Part shown: positions 36,341 to 45,315 of the stretch, piece after piece
How positions within the stretch are numbered: the stretch's first letter is position 1
Layout of the letters: each line of letters starts with the position of its first letter
DNA from: CAVQGZ01 sp942491665
GTDB lineage: Bacteria; Actinomycetota; Actinomycetes; Jiangellales; Jiangellaceae
Reading direction: 5' to 3'
DNA length: 64,000 nt
Assembly (NCBI GenBank): GCA_942491665.1
Contig: CALOBR010000020.1
Location: 248,001-312,000 of the forward strand
The notes under the pieces: generated by a model
The model's database searches: none
What the model was told of the DNA's origin: nothing
Seen by the model: only the letters and a program-made list of their open reading frames with translations
Position numbers and translations under genes: made by a program

Positions 36341-37076
36341 CCAGCCTGTCCCCCCCTGCTCCGCAGTCGTCGTGTCCGGAGGATCCCGAGGACTCGGCCT
36401 CGCCATGGCGACGGACCTGGTGAGCCGGGGCGTCAAGGTCGCCGCGTTCGCTCGCACCGTCACGCCAGAACTGGCAGAGCTTGCATCTCGCCACCCAAAC
36501 GACGTGGCCGTCGGATCCGTCGACATCACCGACCAAGGCGCAGTCGCCGCCTTCATGAAGCAGGCGGCCACCCAGCTCGGGCCCTTGGACGGTCTGGTTA
36601 ACAATGCGGCTGTCGGTCAGGACTCACTGCTCCTCCACACGTCGCCGGATACCGTGGGCGCGATCATCTCGACGAATCTCACCGCGACCCTTCTTGTCAC
36701 CCGGACTTTTCTGCGCCAGGCCATGGCCAAAGGAATTCGGACCCGGATCGTGATGGTCACGTCGGTGTGCGCCCAGCGCGGCTACAGCGGGCTGACCGTG
36801 TACGCCGCAACGAAGGGAGCACTTGAGGCAGCGGCTCGAACCTTGGCCAGGGAGATGCACGGGCGTGCGCTGGTCAACTGCGTGGCCCCAGGGTTCTTCG
36901 CCTCGGAGATGTCGTCGGTTCTCGGCACAGAAGAGCTGAGCACGATCACCCGACGCACGCCGACAGGTGTCCTCGTCGAGCCTGAGAACATCTCACCGGT
37001 GGTGCAGATGCTCCTGTGCGAGGACACCAACATCAACGGTGCGGTGCTGGCCGTCGATGGTGGATCGACCATCTGA
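36333..37076 (+). CDS. Short-chain dehydrogenase/reductase, FabG-like
   Basis: 247-residue classical SDR. Cofactor motif VVVSGGSRGLGLAMA (TGxxxGxG type, favouring NADP), structural NNAAVG, catalytic Ser in VMVTSVCAQRGYSG and VYAATKGALEAAART for Tyr/Lys are present. The C-terminal INGAVLAVDGGSTI is typical of 3-oxoacyl-ACP reductases. In tandem with an acyl carrier protein and ligase it probably reduces an acyl-ACP intermediate to a hydroxyacyl-ACP. Confidence 0.87.
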   Translation: MSDQPVPPCSAVVVSGGSRGLGLAMATDLVSRGVKVAAFARTVTPELAELASRHPNDVAVGSVDITDQGAVAAFMKQAATQLGPLDGLVNNAAVGQDSLLLHTSPDTVGAIISTNLTATLLVTRTFLRQAMAKGIRTRIVMVTSVCAQRGYSGLTVYAATKGALEAAARTLAREMHGRALVNCVAPGFFASEMSSVLGTEELSTITRRTPTGVLVEPENISPVVQMLLCEDTNINGAVLAVDGGSTI

Positions 37077-37614
37077 GAGCACCAGCAGGGCCATCGAGAC
37101 CTTGCTGTGGAGCAGGGTGCGAGTGCTCGACTCGTCCGGCGAGACCGCAGCACAGCCGTGCGCCCACATCGGCGACGGACGAGTGGCCGTGTTGACGGGG
37201 ATGACGGTCGGCGCCGGCGTCGCCGTCGACGCCGAGCTCACGGATCACGGCATTCCGCGACATCTCGGCCGCGCTGCGGACACCGACGACCCCGTGCTGT
37301 TCTGGTCGCGCTGGACGGGGTGGGAAGTCGTGGCGAAGCTCACCGACCAACCCATGGTTGGCCTCGTACGAAGCGGCGTGCTGCGCACGCACCCTCGACA
37401 CCGCGACGTCCATGTCGCCCTCGGTGCGCGCAATGGTCTCACCGTGGCACTCGGGTGGCGTTGCGACTCAGCCACGATGCTCGGTCAGTTGGCTCTCGAT
37501 CGCGTCCACGACCCGCTCGCGCCCGCGACCGTCCACAGCGTTCCACCCTCTCTGCGACAGCTCGGACAGCCGGCGCGGTGCACCGATCAGCTGTCGCAAC
37601 GCGGCCACGGCTGA
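37057..37614 (+). CDS. Uncharacterised protein overlapping pseG antisense
   Basis: 185-residue open frame, taken from ATG 37057 (overlapping the reductase by 20 bp); internal GTG or TTG codons to about 37117 could also start it. Codon usage from 37117 to about 37460 is strongly GC3-biased, and the peptide reads like a folded domain (IGDGRVAVLTGMTVGAGVAV, FWSRWTGWEVVAKL). No family was recognised. The last 147 bp lie opposite the 3' end of pseG, an unusually large convergent overlap. It could be real with an overlapping tail, or a truncated gene ending near 37468. Confidence 0.45.
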   Translation: MVDRPSESTSRAIETLLWSRVRVLDSSGETAAQPCAHIGDGRVAVLTGMTVGAGVAVDAELTDHGIPRHLGRAADTDDPVLFWSRWTGWEVVAKLTDQPMVGLVRSGVLRTHPRHRDVHVALGARNGLTVALGWRCDSATMLGQLALDRVHDPLAPATVHSVPPSLRQLGQPARCTDQLSQRGHG

Positions 37615-38526
37615 GTCTCGAGCGGCGGCGTCCTCGCGGAGCCCTGCGACACTACCCAGCCCCACAGCGAGGCCATGGCCGGTGGTGCTCTCGTAGCCGA
37701 GGCGTTGGTTGTCCACGACCCAGACGAGCGCCGCCGGCACCCCGAGGCACAACAGCTCCCAGGTGGACGTCCCACTCGCGCTGAGCACCAGGTCAGACCT
37801 GGCCGCGACATTCCCGATCATTGGCGTCGGCGCGATGACGTGAACGGTCTGACCTGGGCGACTGCCGAGTTCGGCTAGACGCCCCGCGGTACCGGGGTCT
37901 CGGGCCACCACGGTCAGCTCGAAGGGGATGCCGGTGGCCAGCGCGAGCGGAACCACGGTCGTGGCGGCTGCCGCGGCGTCCGTGCCACCGAAGAATGCCA
38001 GCAGGCGGAACGGTTGCCCGGCCTCGAACGACCGAGGTTCGGAGGGTCGTTGCCGGCGCACCGAGTCGCGCAGAAGCACGTAGCGCAGGCCGAGCATCAA
38101 GCGGCCGGCAACCTCGCGATAGGCGGGGTTTCGCTCGGCGTCGAGGTTCTGGTCGACGACGATGTCGGCATCTTGTTCGCGGGTGTCTCCGTCGCTGATG
38201 ACGACGACCGGCCACCCGTGACGTCGCGCCTGGCGCGACACGCCGGGGTCGACCTCGTAGGAGTCGATCACGACCGCGGATGCCGAGAGCCGCTCGAGCA
38301 GTCCTGCCATCGAGGTGGGGTCGGCCGGTGCCGGTACCGCCGTGGCCCCGAGGCGCGCGACCTCGTGCGCCGCCCATGCGGGTGCCTGCACGTCTCCGGC
38401 GAAGCAGACGCGTTGACCGCGGGCCGTCAGCTCCTCGGCCAGGGCAAGACAGCGCATCAGGTGCCCGACCCCCATGGCCGCTCCCGAGTCGCATCGCAGC
38501 ACGACCGGCCCCTGTCGCGACGTCAC
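37468..38526 (-). CDS. pseG: UDP-2,4-diacetamido-2,4,6-trideoxy-beta-L-altropyranose hydrolase
   Basis: Removes UDP from the activated sugar to release 2,4-diacetamido-2,4,6-trideoxy-L-altrose, the substrate of PseI. The 352-residue GT-B-fold hydrolase has VLRCDSGAAMGVGHLMRCLALAEEL (GxGHxxRC motif with catalytic His), VIDSYEVDPG, FFGGTDAAA and the C-terminal nucleotide-binding SASGTSTWELLCLGVPA. It follows the cytidylyltransferase gene through a 4-bp overlap (38523-38526). Confidence 0.9.
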   Translation of the reverse strand: MTSRQGPVVLRCDSGAAMGVGHLMRCLALAEELTARGQRVCFAGDVQAPAWAAHEVARLGATAVPAPADPTSMAGLLERLSASAVVIDSYEVDPGVSRQARRHGWPVVVISDGDTREQDADIVVDQNLDAERNPAYREVAGRLMLGLRYVLLRDSVRRQRPSEPRSFEAGQPFRLLAFFGGTDAAAAATTVVPLALATGIPFELTVVARDPGTAGRLAELGSRPGQTVHVIAPTPMIGNVAARSDLVLSASGTSTWELLCLGVPAALVWVVDNQRLGYESTTGHGLAVGLGSVAGLREDAAARDSAVAALRQLIGAPRRLSELSQRGWNAVDGRGRERVVDAIESQLTEHRG

Positions 38527-39252
38527 CCGTCGGCCAGGCCCTTCTGCTCGATAGCGGCGTTGAGCTCGCGGATGCCGGGGTTGGCGTCAAGCCATGCCAC
38601 AACCTCGTCGAGCCGATGCGGACCGTCACCCATGGACTCGACGAGCGCAGAGATGACGGCCCAGTCCTCGGGAGTGTCCAGAGTGAGCCGGTACCCGGAG
38701 CGGTCGGGATGGAAGGTCAGACCCAGAAGTCGCGCAACCCCGGGGTGCGAGTACAGGTAGGAGGTGACGTGCACGCGGTGGTGGCGGTCCGCCGCGCGGT
38801 CGGCCAGGCGCAGAGCATCGGCCATGACGAACTCGACATCGAGGCCGCGCGGGAGGCACCGCGGCATCGCAGTGCTCACGTAGTCGACGCCGGGCACGAC
38901 GCGCCCTACCTGTACGACGCTGCTGACGATCACGGGGTCGAGCAGCGGGCAGTCCGCCGTCAAGCGCACGAGGGCGTCAGCAGGAAACCGGTCAAGCGCG
39001 CCCACAAATCGCGTCAGCACGTCGTCGGTGGGACCACGGTGCACGTCGACACCGAGCCGAGCGCACTCGGCGACGACCGAGTCGTCCGTCGCCTCGAGCG
39101 TCGTGGCTACCACCAGGTCGTCCAGCTCCCCCAGAATCCCGGGCCGCCCGAACGACCCACGACAGCACCGATCGTCCCGCGAGCTGTCGCAGCACCTTGC
39201 CGGGCAGGCGAGTGGACCCCATCCGCGCCTGGACAACTCCCACGACGCGCAC
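38523..39252 (-). pseudogene. pseF: CMP-nonulosonate cytidylyltransferase (SpsF/PseF-like), frameshifted
   Basis: Expected to activate pseudaminic acid with CTP. The N-terminus is in one frame from GTG 39252 (VVGVVQARMGSTRLPGKVL, RSVLSWVVRAARDSG) and the rest in another (LDDLVVATTLEATDDSV, LVRLTADCPLLDPVI, DYVSTAMPRCLPRGLDVEF, LTLDTPEDWAVI). The switch falls at a run of five C on the plus strand (39128-39132); one fewer base restores a continuous, family-like reading. The type is the SpsF-like cytidylyltransferase rather than the classic PseF. Since all other pathway genes look intact, a sequence error or a reversible homopolymer slip is more likely than decay. Confidence 0.8.
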
Positions 39253-39321
39253 GACTCTCCCGTTCCCCGGGCTGAGTGCCCGGCACGACTACGCTGACCA
39301 CACTAACGACAAGGAGGCGCA
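39253..39321. promoter_or_regulatory. Divergent pseF/pseB promoter region with strong pseB ribosome-binding site
   Basis: The 69-bp gap must contain both promoters of the two halves of the pseudaminic pathway. AAGGAGG at 39311-39317, four bases before GTG 39322, fixes the pseB start. No clear -35/-10 pair was resolved. Confidence 0.5.
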
Positions 39322-40305
39322 GTGGCGGCGCTTGAAGGCTCCTCGATCCTGGTAACCGGTGGGACCGGCTCTTTCGGCAAGGCGTTCATTCGTCATGCCT
39401 TGGACCACCTGAACCCGAGACGCATCGTCGTCATCTCGCGGGACGAGCTCAAGCAGTACGAGGCTCGACAGCTGTTCGCCAACGACCCGCGACTGCGCTG
39501 GTTCATCGGTGACGTCAGAGACCGGGACCGCCTGACGCGAGCCATGTACGAGGTCGACTACGTCGTCCACGCCGCAGCGCTCAAGCAGGTGGACACCGCC
39601 GAGTACAACCCGTTCGAGTACGTGCGCACCAACGTCAATGGGTCCCAGAACGTGGTCGAGGCCGCTATCGACAGTGGGGTCAAGCGTGTAGTGGCGCTCT
39701 CGACTGACAAGGCCTCCAGCCCCATCAACCTGTACGGCGCGACGAAGCTGACCGCGGACAAGCTGTTCGTCTCAGCCAATCACTACGCCGCCCACCACGT
39801 CACCCGCTTCGCGGTCGTGCGCTACGGCAACGTCATGGGGTCGCGGGGGTCGGTCGTCCCGTTCTTTCGCGAGCTGGCGTCACGCGGCGAGGCGCTCCCG
39901 ATCACAGACAAGCGCATGACACGGTTCTGGATCACGCTGCCACAAGCGGTTGACTTCGTCGTGAGCTCGTTCGACCTGATGAACGGCGGCGAGCTGTACG
40001 TGCCGCGTATCCCGTCCATGCGCATCACCGACCTCGTCGAAGCCGTCGCCCCGGGCGCGACCACCTACGAGATCGGGATCCGGCCAGGCGAGAAGCTTCA
40101 CGAAGAGATGATCGCGCCGGACGACAGCCGACGAACCCTGCGTTTGGCCGATCGCTATGTCGTCACCCCCACGATCGCCGAGTGGGGCTACCAGCCGCCA
40201 GCAGACGGCGAGCCGGTACCGGACGGGTTCGCGTACCAGTCGGACTCGAACGACCAGTGGCTGTCGGTAGCCGACATGCGCACGATGATCGCCGAGAACG
40301 CCTAG
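39322..40305 (+). CDS. pseB: UDP-N-acetylglucosamine 4,6-dehydratase (inverting)
   Basis: First enzyme of pseudaminic acid synthesis, making UDP-2-acetamido-2,6-dideoxy-beta-L-arabino-hexos-4-ulose by dehydration and C5 inversion. The 327-residue extended SDR has ILVTGGTGSFGKAFIRHAL (NADP loop), VISRDELKQYEARQLF, VVHAAALKQVDTAEYNPFE, catalytic VALSTDKASSPINLYGATKL and YGNVMGSRGSVVPFF, all specific for PseB/FlaA1. It is followed by pseC after 4 bp. Confidence 0.95.
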   Translation: MAALEGSSILVTGGTGSFGKAFIRHALDHLNPRRIVVISRDELKQYEARQLFANDPRLRWFIGDVRDRDRLTRAMYEVDYVVHAAALKQVDTAEYNPFEYVRTNVNGSQNVVEAAIDSGVKRVVALSTDKASSPINLYGATKLTADKLFVSANHYAAHHVTRFAVVRYGNVMGSRGSVVPFFRELASRGEALPITDKRMTRFWITLPQAVDFVVSSFDLMNGGELYVPRIPSMRITDLVEAVAPGATTYEIGIRPGEKLHEEMIAPDDSRRTLRLADRYVVTPTIAEWGYQPPADGEPVPDGFAYQSDSNDQWLSVADMRTMIAENA

Positions 40306-40309
40306 CCGG

Positions 40310-41437
40310 ATGTTGCCCTACGGCCGGCACTGGATCACCGACGACGACGTCGACGCCGTCGTGGCCGTGCTGAGGGGCGACTGGTTGACCACCGGGCCTA
40401 CGGTGGATGCTTTTGAACGGGAGCTGTCGGCATGGTCAGCGGGAGCGGGCTGCGTGTCCGTGACATCGGGAACGGCGGCGCTGCACACCGCCTATGCCGC
40501 AGCTGGGGTAGGGCCGGGCGACACGGTGGTGACCTCGCCGATGACGTTTGTGGCCACGGCGGCTACCGCGATGCAGCTGGGTGCGGAGGTCACGTTCGTG
40601 GACGTCGACCCGCGCACGGGCCTCATGGACCCGCAGGCAGCCGACGCGGCCGTCGACGCCCGCACGAAGGTCATTGCTGCAGTCGACTACGCAGGGCACC
40701 CCGCTGACTACGCCGCCTTGCGAGCGGTGTCTGACCGCAGCGGAGCACTGCTGATGTCTGACGCGGCGCATTCGATCGGGTCGCTCTACCGTAACAAGCC
40801 CGTTGCCGCGTGGGCCGACCTGACGGCCTACTCCTTCTTCCCAACGAAGAACATGACGACCGCCGAGGGCGGGGCAGTCGCCACCAATGACCCCCATCTG
40901 CTCGATCGTGCACGCAAGTTCAAGTCGCATGGTTTGGTCCGCGACAGGGGCGCCATGAGGTACCCCGACGAAGGCGGCTGGCACCAGGAGGTGCACACCC
41001 TCGGGCTCAACTACCGCCTTCCCGACGTCCTGTGCGCGCTCGGCATCGCCCAGCTGAGCCGACTGGCACAGTTCAAGGCCCGCCGGGCGGACCTCGTTGC
41101 GCGCTACAACGAGATGCTGGCGGACGTGCCAGGCATCCTCCTACCCGTCCAGCTCGATGACGTCGACCCCGCTTGGCACCTCTACCCGCTGCGAGTCCTC
41201 GACGGCCGCCGGCGACACGTCTACGACACGATGCGCGCCGCCGACATCGGCGTCCAGGTCAACTACATCCCTGTGTACTGGCACCCCGCGTTCGAAGACC
41301 TGGGATACCGGCGCGGCCAGTGCCCGAACGCAGAGGAGTACTACAGCCAAGAGCTGTCGCTACCACTCTTTCCGGCTCTTCTGGACTCTGACCAGGATCG
41401 CGTGGTGGAGTCGCTGATGGCTGCCGTGGACAACTAG
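40310..41437 (+). CDS. pseC: UDP-4-amino-4,6-dideoxy-N-acetyl-beta-L-altrosamine transaminase
   Basis: PLP-dependent DegT/DnrJ/EryC1 aminotransferase acting on the PseB product. The 375-residue protein starts LPYGRHWITDDDVDAVVAVLRGDWLTTGP, a typical PseC opening. It has SGTAALHTAYAAAGVGPGD (cofactor phosphate), SDAAHSIGS (Asp contacting the pyridine N) and FFPTKNMTTAEGGA with the Schiff-base Lys. ENYR-like region LGLNYRLPDVLCALGIAQL is conserved. Confidence 0.94.
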   Translation: MLPYGRHWITDDDVDAVVAVLRGDWLTTGPTVDAFERELSAWSAGAGCVSVTSGTAALHTAYAAAGVGPGDTVVTSPMTFVATAATAMQLGAEVTFVDVDPRTGLMDPQAADAAVDARTKVIAAVDYAGHPADYAALRAVSDRSGALLMSDAAHSIGSLYRNKPVAAWADLTAYSFFPTKNMTTAEGGAVATNDPHLLDRARKFKSHGLVRDRGAMRYPDEGGWHQEVHTLGLNYRLPDVLCALGIAQLSRLAQFKARRADLVARYNEMLADVPGILLPVQLDDVDPAWHLYPLRVLDGRRRHVYDTMRAADIGVQVNYIPVYWHPAFEDLGYRRGQCPNAEEYYSQELSLPLFPALLDSDQDRVVESLMAAVDN

Positions 41438-41687
41438 CAAAGGTGGCTAGGGGAGGCGGATTTGTCGACTGAGCGTGCTGCGAGACATCGCTCGTGTACT
41501 CGGACGAGTCACTCCACGCCGCGCAACTCCGATCGGCGGGCCTACGTCGTCGAACGCGATGAGAGAGTCAAGAGTCCCGGCTCACCTGCCTCCCTGCGCT
41601 CATGCAACAGTGTGCGAGAGTGAGTAGCGGTCAGATGCCGCGCGGGTTGCCGGGCTGTTCGCAGCGGAGACCTCTGGGGGTGAGGAC
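41438..41687. other. Intergenic region at left edge of low-GC segment
   Basis: No convincing gene is seen. A short frame from about GTG 41474 reads LRDIARVLGRVTPRR and stops by 41623; it may be a remnant of a lost gene but is too short to support. GC content starts to fall here. A GGGGGTGAGG ribosome-binding element at the right end serves the next gene. Confidence 0.4.
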
Positions 41688-44360
41688 TTGAAGAAGTATG
41701 CAGATGCGTCCCACTTCAGGGTCTTGTTGTCGTCAGCCGAGGACTTCTGGGGTCGCTATGCCCACTCTGACGGTCGAAGAGTAATCGTGGCGGAGTCCAT
41801 GATGACCGACTTCCGGGTGAACCTGCGAACGCTTACCGTCGCGAATGTTCTGCGGTCTATCGAACCCTGCGATCTTCTCGTCCTGGGTGGTCCGGACCCG
41901 CTGTGGACGAACGCGGTCTGGGATGGCGAGTTCCACAACGATGACGTGAAGAGCCTGGCGTATGCGTTCGGGGCGCGCGACGTCCTCGATGTGAGCCAGG
42001 CAATCAACGAGGGTACCGGTGCTGGTGTCCCCGTAATGGGCGCCGGCATCCCGCCCCTGGCGGAGATCGAGCCGGTCGTCGACCGGGGGAGAATCGACCA
42101 CATCGCCGATTCAACCGCTTGCCGACTGTTGAAGGTGCCTCGGTTGTCGGCCTCAGTAAGCCACGCCGATCACGATCTCATCCAACGCGTGCGAGCAAAC
42201 ACCCTCGCAGCAGCCAAGGTCTATTCTTGGCTCTTCACTCAGTTCGATCACGTGGCACTGGTCACCAGCCATGTCGACTATCACCTGTGGGGGCTCGCCG
42301 TTGAGTCAGCGATAGCGAACGAGGTGCCGGTCATTCATGTGCAGGCGACCGGCGGCGTGAAGGCGTACGCGCACTTCCCGGACAAGTGTCAGAGTTCCTC
42401 TCTTCGCCAGGACACTACTCTTCGGGTGTCCGACTGGTTCGAAGACCACGTCTGGAGCAACCGCACCGCCTTACGACCCGTAGCAGACCTTGCAGTGCAG
42501 CGAAACAAGGAGAACCTCGGTCGACCCGGATGGTGGCGGGGGGCTGGCCCGAAGCTTGTCGAGATCTCCAATGCCAACGACCGGCGACGGTTCCGTCAGA
42601 TCGCAGCTGGCCGATACGGTTTGGACCCTGATCGTAGGGTTGTCGGTGTCTACGCCCACGCAGTCTCGGATGCGCTCGGCACCAACCGAGCTGTCGAAGA
42701 TGATCTTGCTCGATGGCTTGAACAGGTGGCTGCTTACGCACGTGACCGCACCGACGTGCTGTGGATTTTCATCAACCATCCACAGCAGGGCCTGTACGAC
42801 GTTACACAACATTTCGAGACGTTGTCCAAGGCATGTCGTGCGAATTCGCACATGCGATTTATGTCGAGTCTCGACCTGACGAAGAACGCGCAACTGTCGC
42901 TCGTCGATCTGGGACTTACCGTACGCGGAAGCATCGGAAACGAGCTTCCTTCCTTCGGCATTCCGGTCATCCAAGCTGGTTGGTCCGAATCCAGCCACTG
43001 CGGCCTCAACGTGCGCGCTGACAACGCGGACGAGTACTGGCGAGTCTTGGACATGTCAATCACGGAACTGGCCGCAGGCCGCTCGTTACTGCAGCCCCAG
43101 CAGGTCGAGCGCGCGCGCCTGTGGCTCTGGTTCTACCGGACGATGGCTGATATCAGCACCAGCCTGGTCCCCGTGTGGGCGCTTTCCAACGACGCCACAG
43201 TGCTCGCCGCAACGGCCGCGTTGCGGCACGTTGAGCCAGATGGCGACCCCCTATTCCTGGCCATGCGGAGAATGTGGGAACGACGCGACCCACTCATTTC
43301 GCGATTCGATGTAACCACCGAATGGTTGCCTGTCTATCCTCGACCTCTCCGCGAGAATTCCGATTCTCCGTCAAGAACCGAACCCGACCGCGCTCTGACT
43401 CAGGGGGAGGCGTCCGTCAGGTTCGATTCAGGCTTCGAGAGACTCACGCGTCTGACGCCCCCGTCAACCCTCTCCAGTGGACTCTCCCATTCACTAACAC
43501 TGGCTGACGGACTCGTACGTGGGGTATCGGTTGTCGGTCGTGCCACAGAGGATCCCATGATCTTGGGCCTGGGATTGGATGACGGGCCCAAGAGTCATAG
43601 CAGGTTGGATCTCCACATTCGCCTCGATCGAACCGCGAGGAAGTGGTGGGGCGAAAGAGCACCTCAGCCGCACAGGCGTCGCACCAAGGGGCGGCGTGGC
43701 GACCTGGCACGACTACTCATCGCTACCTCAGGTGATCGCTTCTCGGTCGTGCGGCTGCCCATGGAGAGAACGGCTCGTGATGGACCAATTCGATTGGCCG
43801 TTCCCGTTCACATCGAGGGCTCCGGTTCAGGTCAGTCAACGACGCTGGTGTCTGTGGGCGGGCCCGCTGGTGGGATCCCCGCGTGGGCCAAGTCTCGTCT
43901 GCTACCTTCCCCGGTCGTTGGAATCCAGTTCGACGAGCTCGTGCTGTCTGAGGGCGATCAACGCGAGGATGGCATGGCTATGACCGCGCGGGCCGCCATG
44001 GATCTGGTGGCTGGATGGACAGTCGTGCTTCCGGGTGAGGCGTCCGACGGTGGGGGAGGCCTGCGCCTGGCGTTCCGGCGCCTACCCGGCGTGGGAGGTC
44101 GTGGCCAGGTTCGGGTACCGCCTCGGTTCTGGCGACGGCGGACTGCCGACAGTCCCGCTTCGCGAGATGCGGATATCCGCTGCCACGCGCAAGGACTGGT
44201 GTCTGGTCGGCCACTGCCGGTGACGGCAAACATGACCGCAGGTGAGACGCTTCGCATGAACGTCGTTGCGTCCGATCTTGAGCCGATCCTCGTGGGCGTC
44301 GACGATGAGGACGTCGGGCTACTGGGGGACGTTACTTGGGCGCGACAGGATCCCGCGTGA
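41688..44360 (+). CDS. Large putative GT-B-type surface-glycan protein
   Basis: 890-residue protein of unknown specificity. Residues about 1-520 are alpha/beta, with LLVLGGPDPLWTNAVW, IHVQATGGVKAYAH, VGVYAHAVSDALG, VLWIFINHPQQGLYD and LTVRGSIGNELPSFGIPVI. The last two resemble the nucleotide-sugar or CDP-alcohol side of capsule (KpsC/KpsS-like) and surface-carbohydrate transferases. The last 300 residues look beta-rich and carry no motif recognised. No TM segments are evident. Start TTG 41688 is set by GGGGGTGAGG just upstream; ATG alternatives lie within 40 codons. Base composition is clearly AT-richer than the flanks, suggesting transfer. Confidence 0.6.
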   Translation: MKKYADASHFRVLLSSAEDFWGRYAHSDGRRVIVAESMMTDFRVNLRTLTVANVLRSIEPCDLLVLGGPDPLWTNAVWDGEFHNDDVKSLAYAFGARDVLDVSQAINEGTGAGVPVMGAGIPPLAEIEPVVDRGRIDHIADSTACRLLKVPRLSASVSHADHDLIQRVRANTLAAAKVYSWLFTQFDHVALVTSHVDYHLWGLAVESAIANEVPVIHVQATGGVKAYAHFPDKCQSSSLRQDTTLRVSDWFEDHVWSNRTALRPVADLAVQRNKENLGRPGWWRGAGPKLVEISNANDRRRFRQIAAGRYGLDPDRRVVGVYAHAVSDALGTNRAVEDDLARWLEQVAAYARDRTDVLWIFINHPQQGLYDVTQHFETLSKACRANSHMRFMSSLDLTKNAQLSLVDLGLTVRGSIGNELPSFGIPVIQAGWSESSHCGLNVRADNADEYWRVLDMSITELAAGRSLLQPQQVERARLWLWFYRTMADISTSLVPVWALSNDATVLAATAALRHVEPDGDPLFLAMRRMWERRDPLISRFDVTTEWLPVYPRPLRENSDSPSRTEPDRALTQGEASVRFDSGFERLTRLTPPSTLSSGLSHSLTLADGLVRGVSVVGRATEDPMILGLGLDDGPKSHSRLDLHIRLDRTARKWWGERAPQPHRRRTKGRRGDLARLLIATSGDRFSVVRLPMERTARDGPIRLAVPVHIEGSGSGQSTTLVSVGGPAGGIPAWAKSRLLPSPVVGIQFDELVLSEGDQREDGMAMTARAAMDLVAGWTVVLPGEASDGGGGLRLAFRRLPGVGGRGQVRVPPRFWRRRTADSPASRDADIRCHAQGLVSGRPLPVTANMTAGETLRMNVVASDLEPILVGVDDEDVGLLGDVTWARQDPA

Positions 44361-44484
44361 CCCCAAGAACCAGGCGGCCCGCACCTACCGCGACGAAAGC
44401 CTGGCCAGGGGCTGGACGAACATCAGCACCGGCAGGCGGCGTAGTGCCGTCTTGCGTCACGCCGATCAAGGGGAAGTAGCACCT

Positions 44485-45312
44485 GTGCATCACGCCAACC
44501 ACTTCTACGGTCACTCACACGTCCTGGCGCGCTATGCAGGTGTGGCGGGGACACCGCGGATCTGGGGCTACGTCCAGCACGGCTGGAACATCTGGGATGG
44601 CTTCGCGGCGGGCATGACGCCAGACTTCCCAGCCATGCCCAGGTTCGTATGGTCGGAGACGGTGCGGCGTCGGGCCTGGAGCCTTGGCCGCCGCCGCGTC
44701 ATGGCAATCGGCGCGCCGTGGCTGTACCTCCTTCAGCTGGAGCCAACGCTGGGCACAGTCCCCGAGGACCAGAGGCGGGGAACCATCTGGTACCCCTTCC
44801 ACGGCTGGGAAGGCCAGGAGGTGCTGGGGAGCCACGACACGCTCATCGCACAGATCCGCGACGTCGAGTCGGGGTCGGTAACAGTCTGTCTGTACTGGAA
44901 TGACTATGACGACCCAGCCATAAGGAGCAAGTACCAGAAGGCCGGGTTCAGGGTGATCAGCCACGGCTACCGGGGCCTGTACCACCAGGGAACTGAGACG
45001 GAGTTCTTGTACCGCCAGTTGGCAGAGCTCCGCAGCCACAGAAGAGTGGCCTCCAACCGGCTGAGCAGCGCCATCTTCTACGGGATCTCCGTAGGCTGCG
45101 CGGCCGGCGTTTACGGGGAGCCTATGACCCTCGAGCAGGAGAACGAGGTCTACGGCGGACAGCCACGCATCCGGGCCCTGTGGCCGCAGATGCACGGTGA
45201 GTTCATCGAACCAGCCACCGCCATCGAGACTTGCCGGGCAGAGCTGGGGATGGACTACCTCATCGACCCCATCGAGATGAGTGACGTCTTCCGCTGGAAC
45301 GAGAGGACCTGA
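44485..45312 (+). CDS. Putative glycosyltransferase-like surface polysaccharide protein
   Basis: 275-residue protein opening HHANHFYGHSHVLARYAG, then PRIWGYVQHGWNIWDGF, a pattern seen in surface-polysaccharide synthesis proteins of GT-B fold. WYPFHGWEGQEVLG, VCLYWNDYDDPAIRSKY and the C-terminal ISVGCAAGVYGEPMTLEQENEVYG follow; the last fits a donor-binding helix region. GTG 44485 is chosen for its AAGGGGAAG element and because the conserved part begins there; the frame is open back to 44266, within the preceding gene. The sugar transferred is unknown. Confidence 0.6.
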   Translation: MHHANHFYGHSHVLARYAGVAGTPRIWGYVQHGWNIWDGFAAGMTPDFPAMPRFVWSETVRRRAWSLGRRRVMAIGAPWLYLLQLEPTLGTVPEDQRRGTIWYPFHGWEGQEVLGSHDTLIAQIRDVESGSVTVCLYWNDYDDPAIRSKYQKAGFRVISHGYRGLYHQGTETEFLYRQLAELRSHRRVASNRLSSAIFYGISVGCAAGVYGEPMTLEQENEVYGGQPRIRALWPQMHGEFIEPATAIETCRAELGMDYLIDPIEMSDVFRWNERT

Positions 45313-45315
45313 CCT

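Noticed and set aside
41474..41623. Short open frame before the 890-residue gene
   Set aside because: About 50 codons, no ribosome-binding site and no recognisable family.
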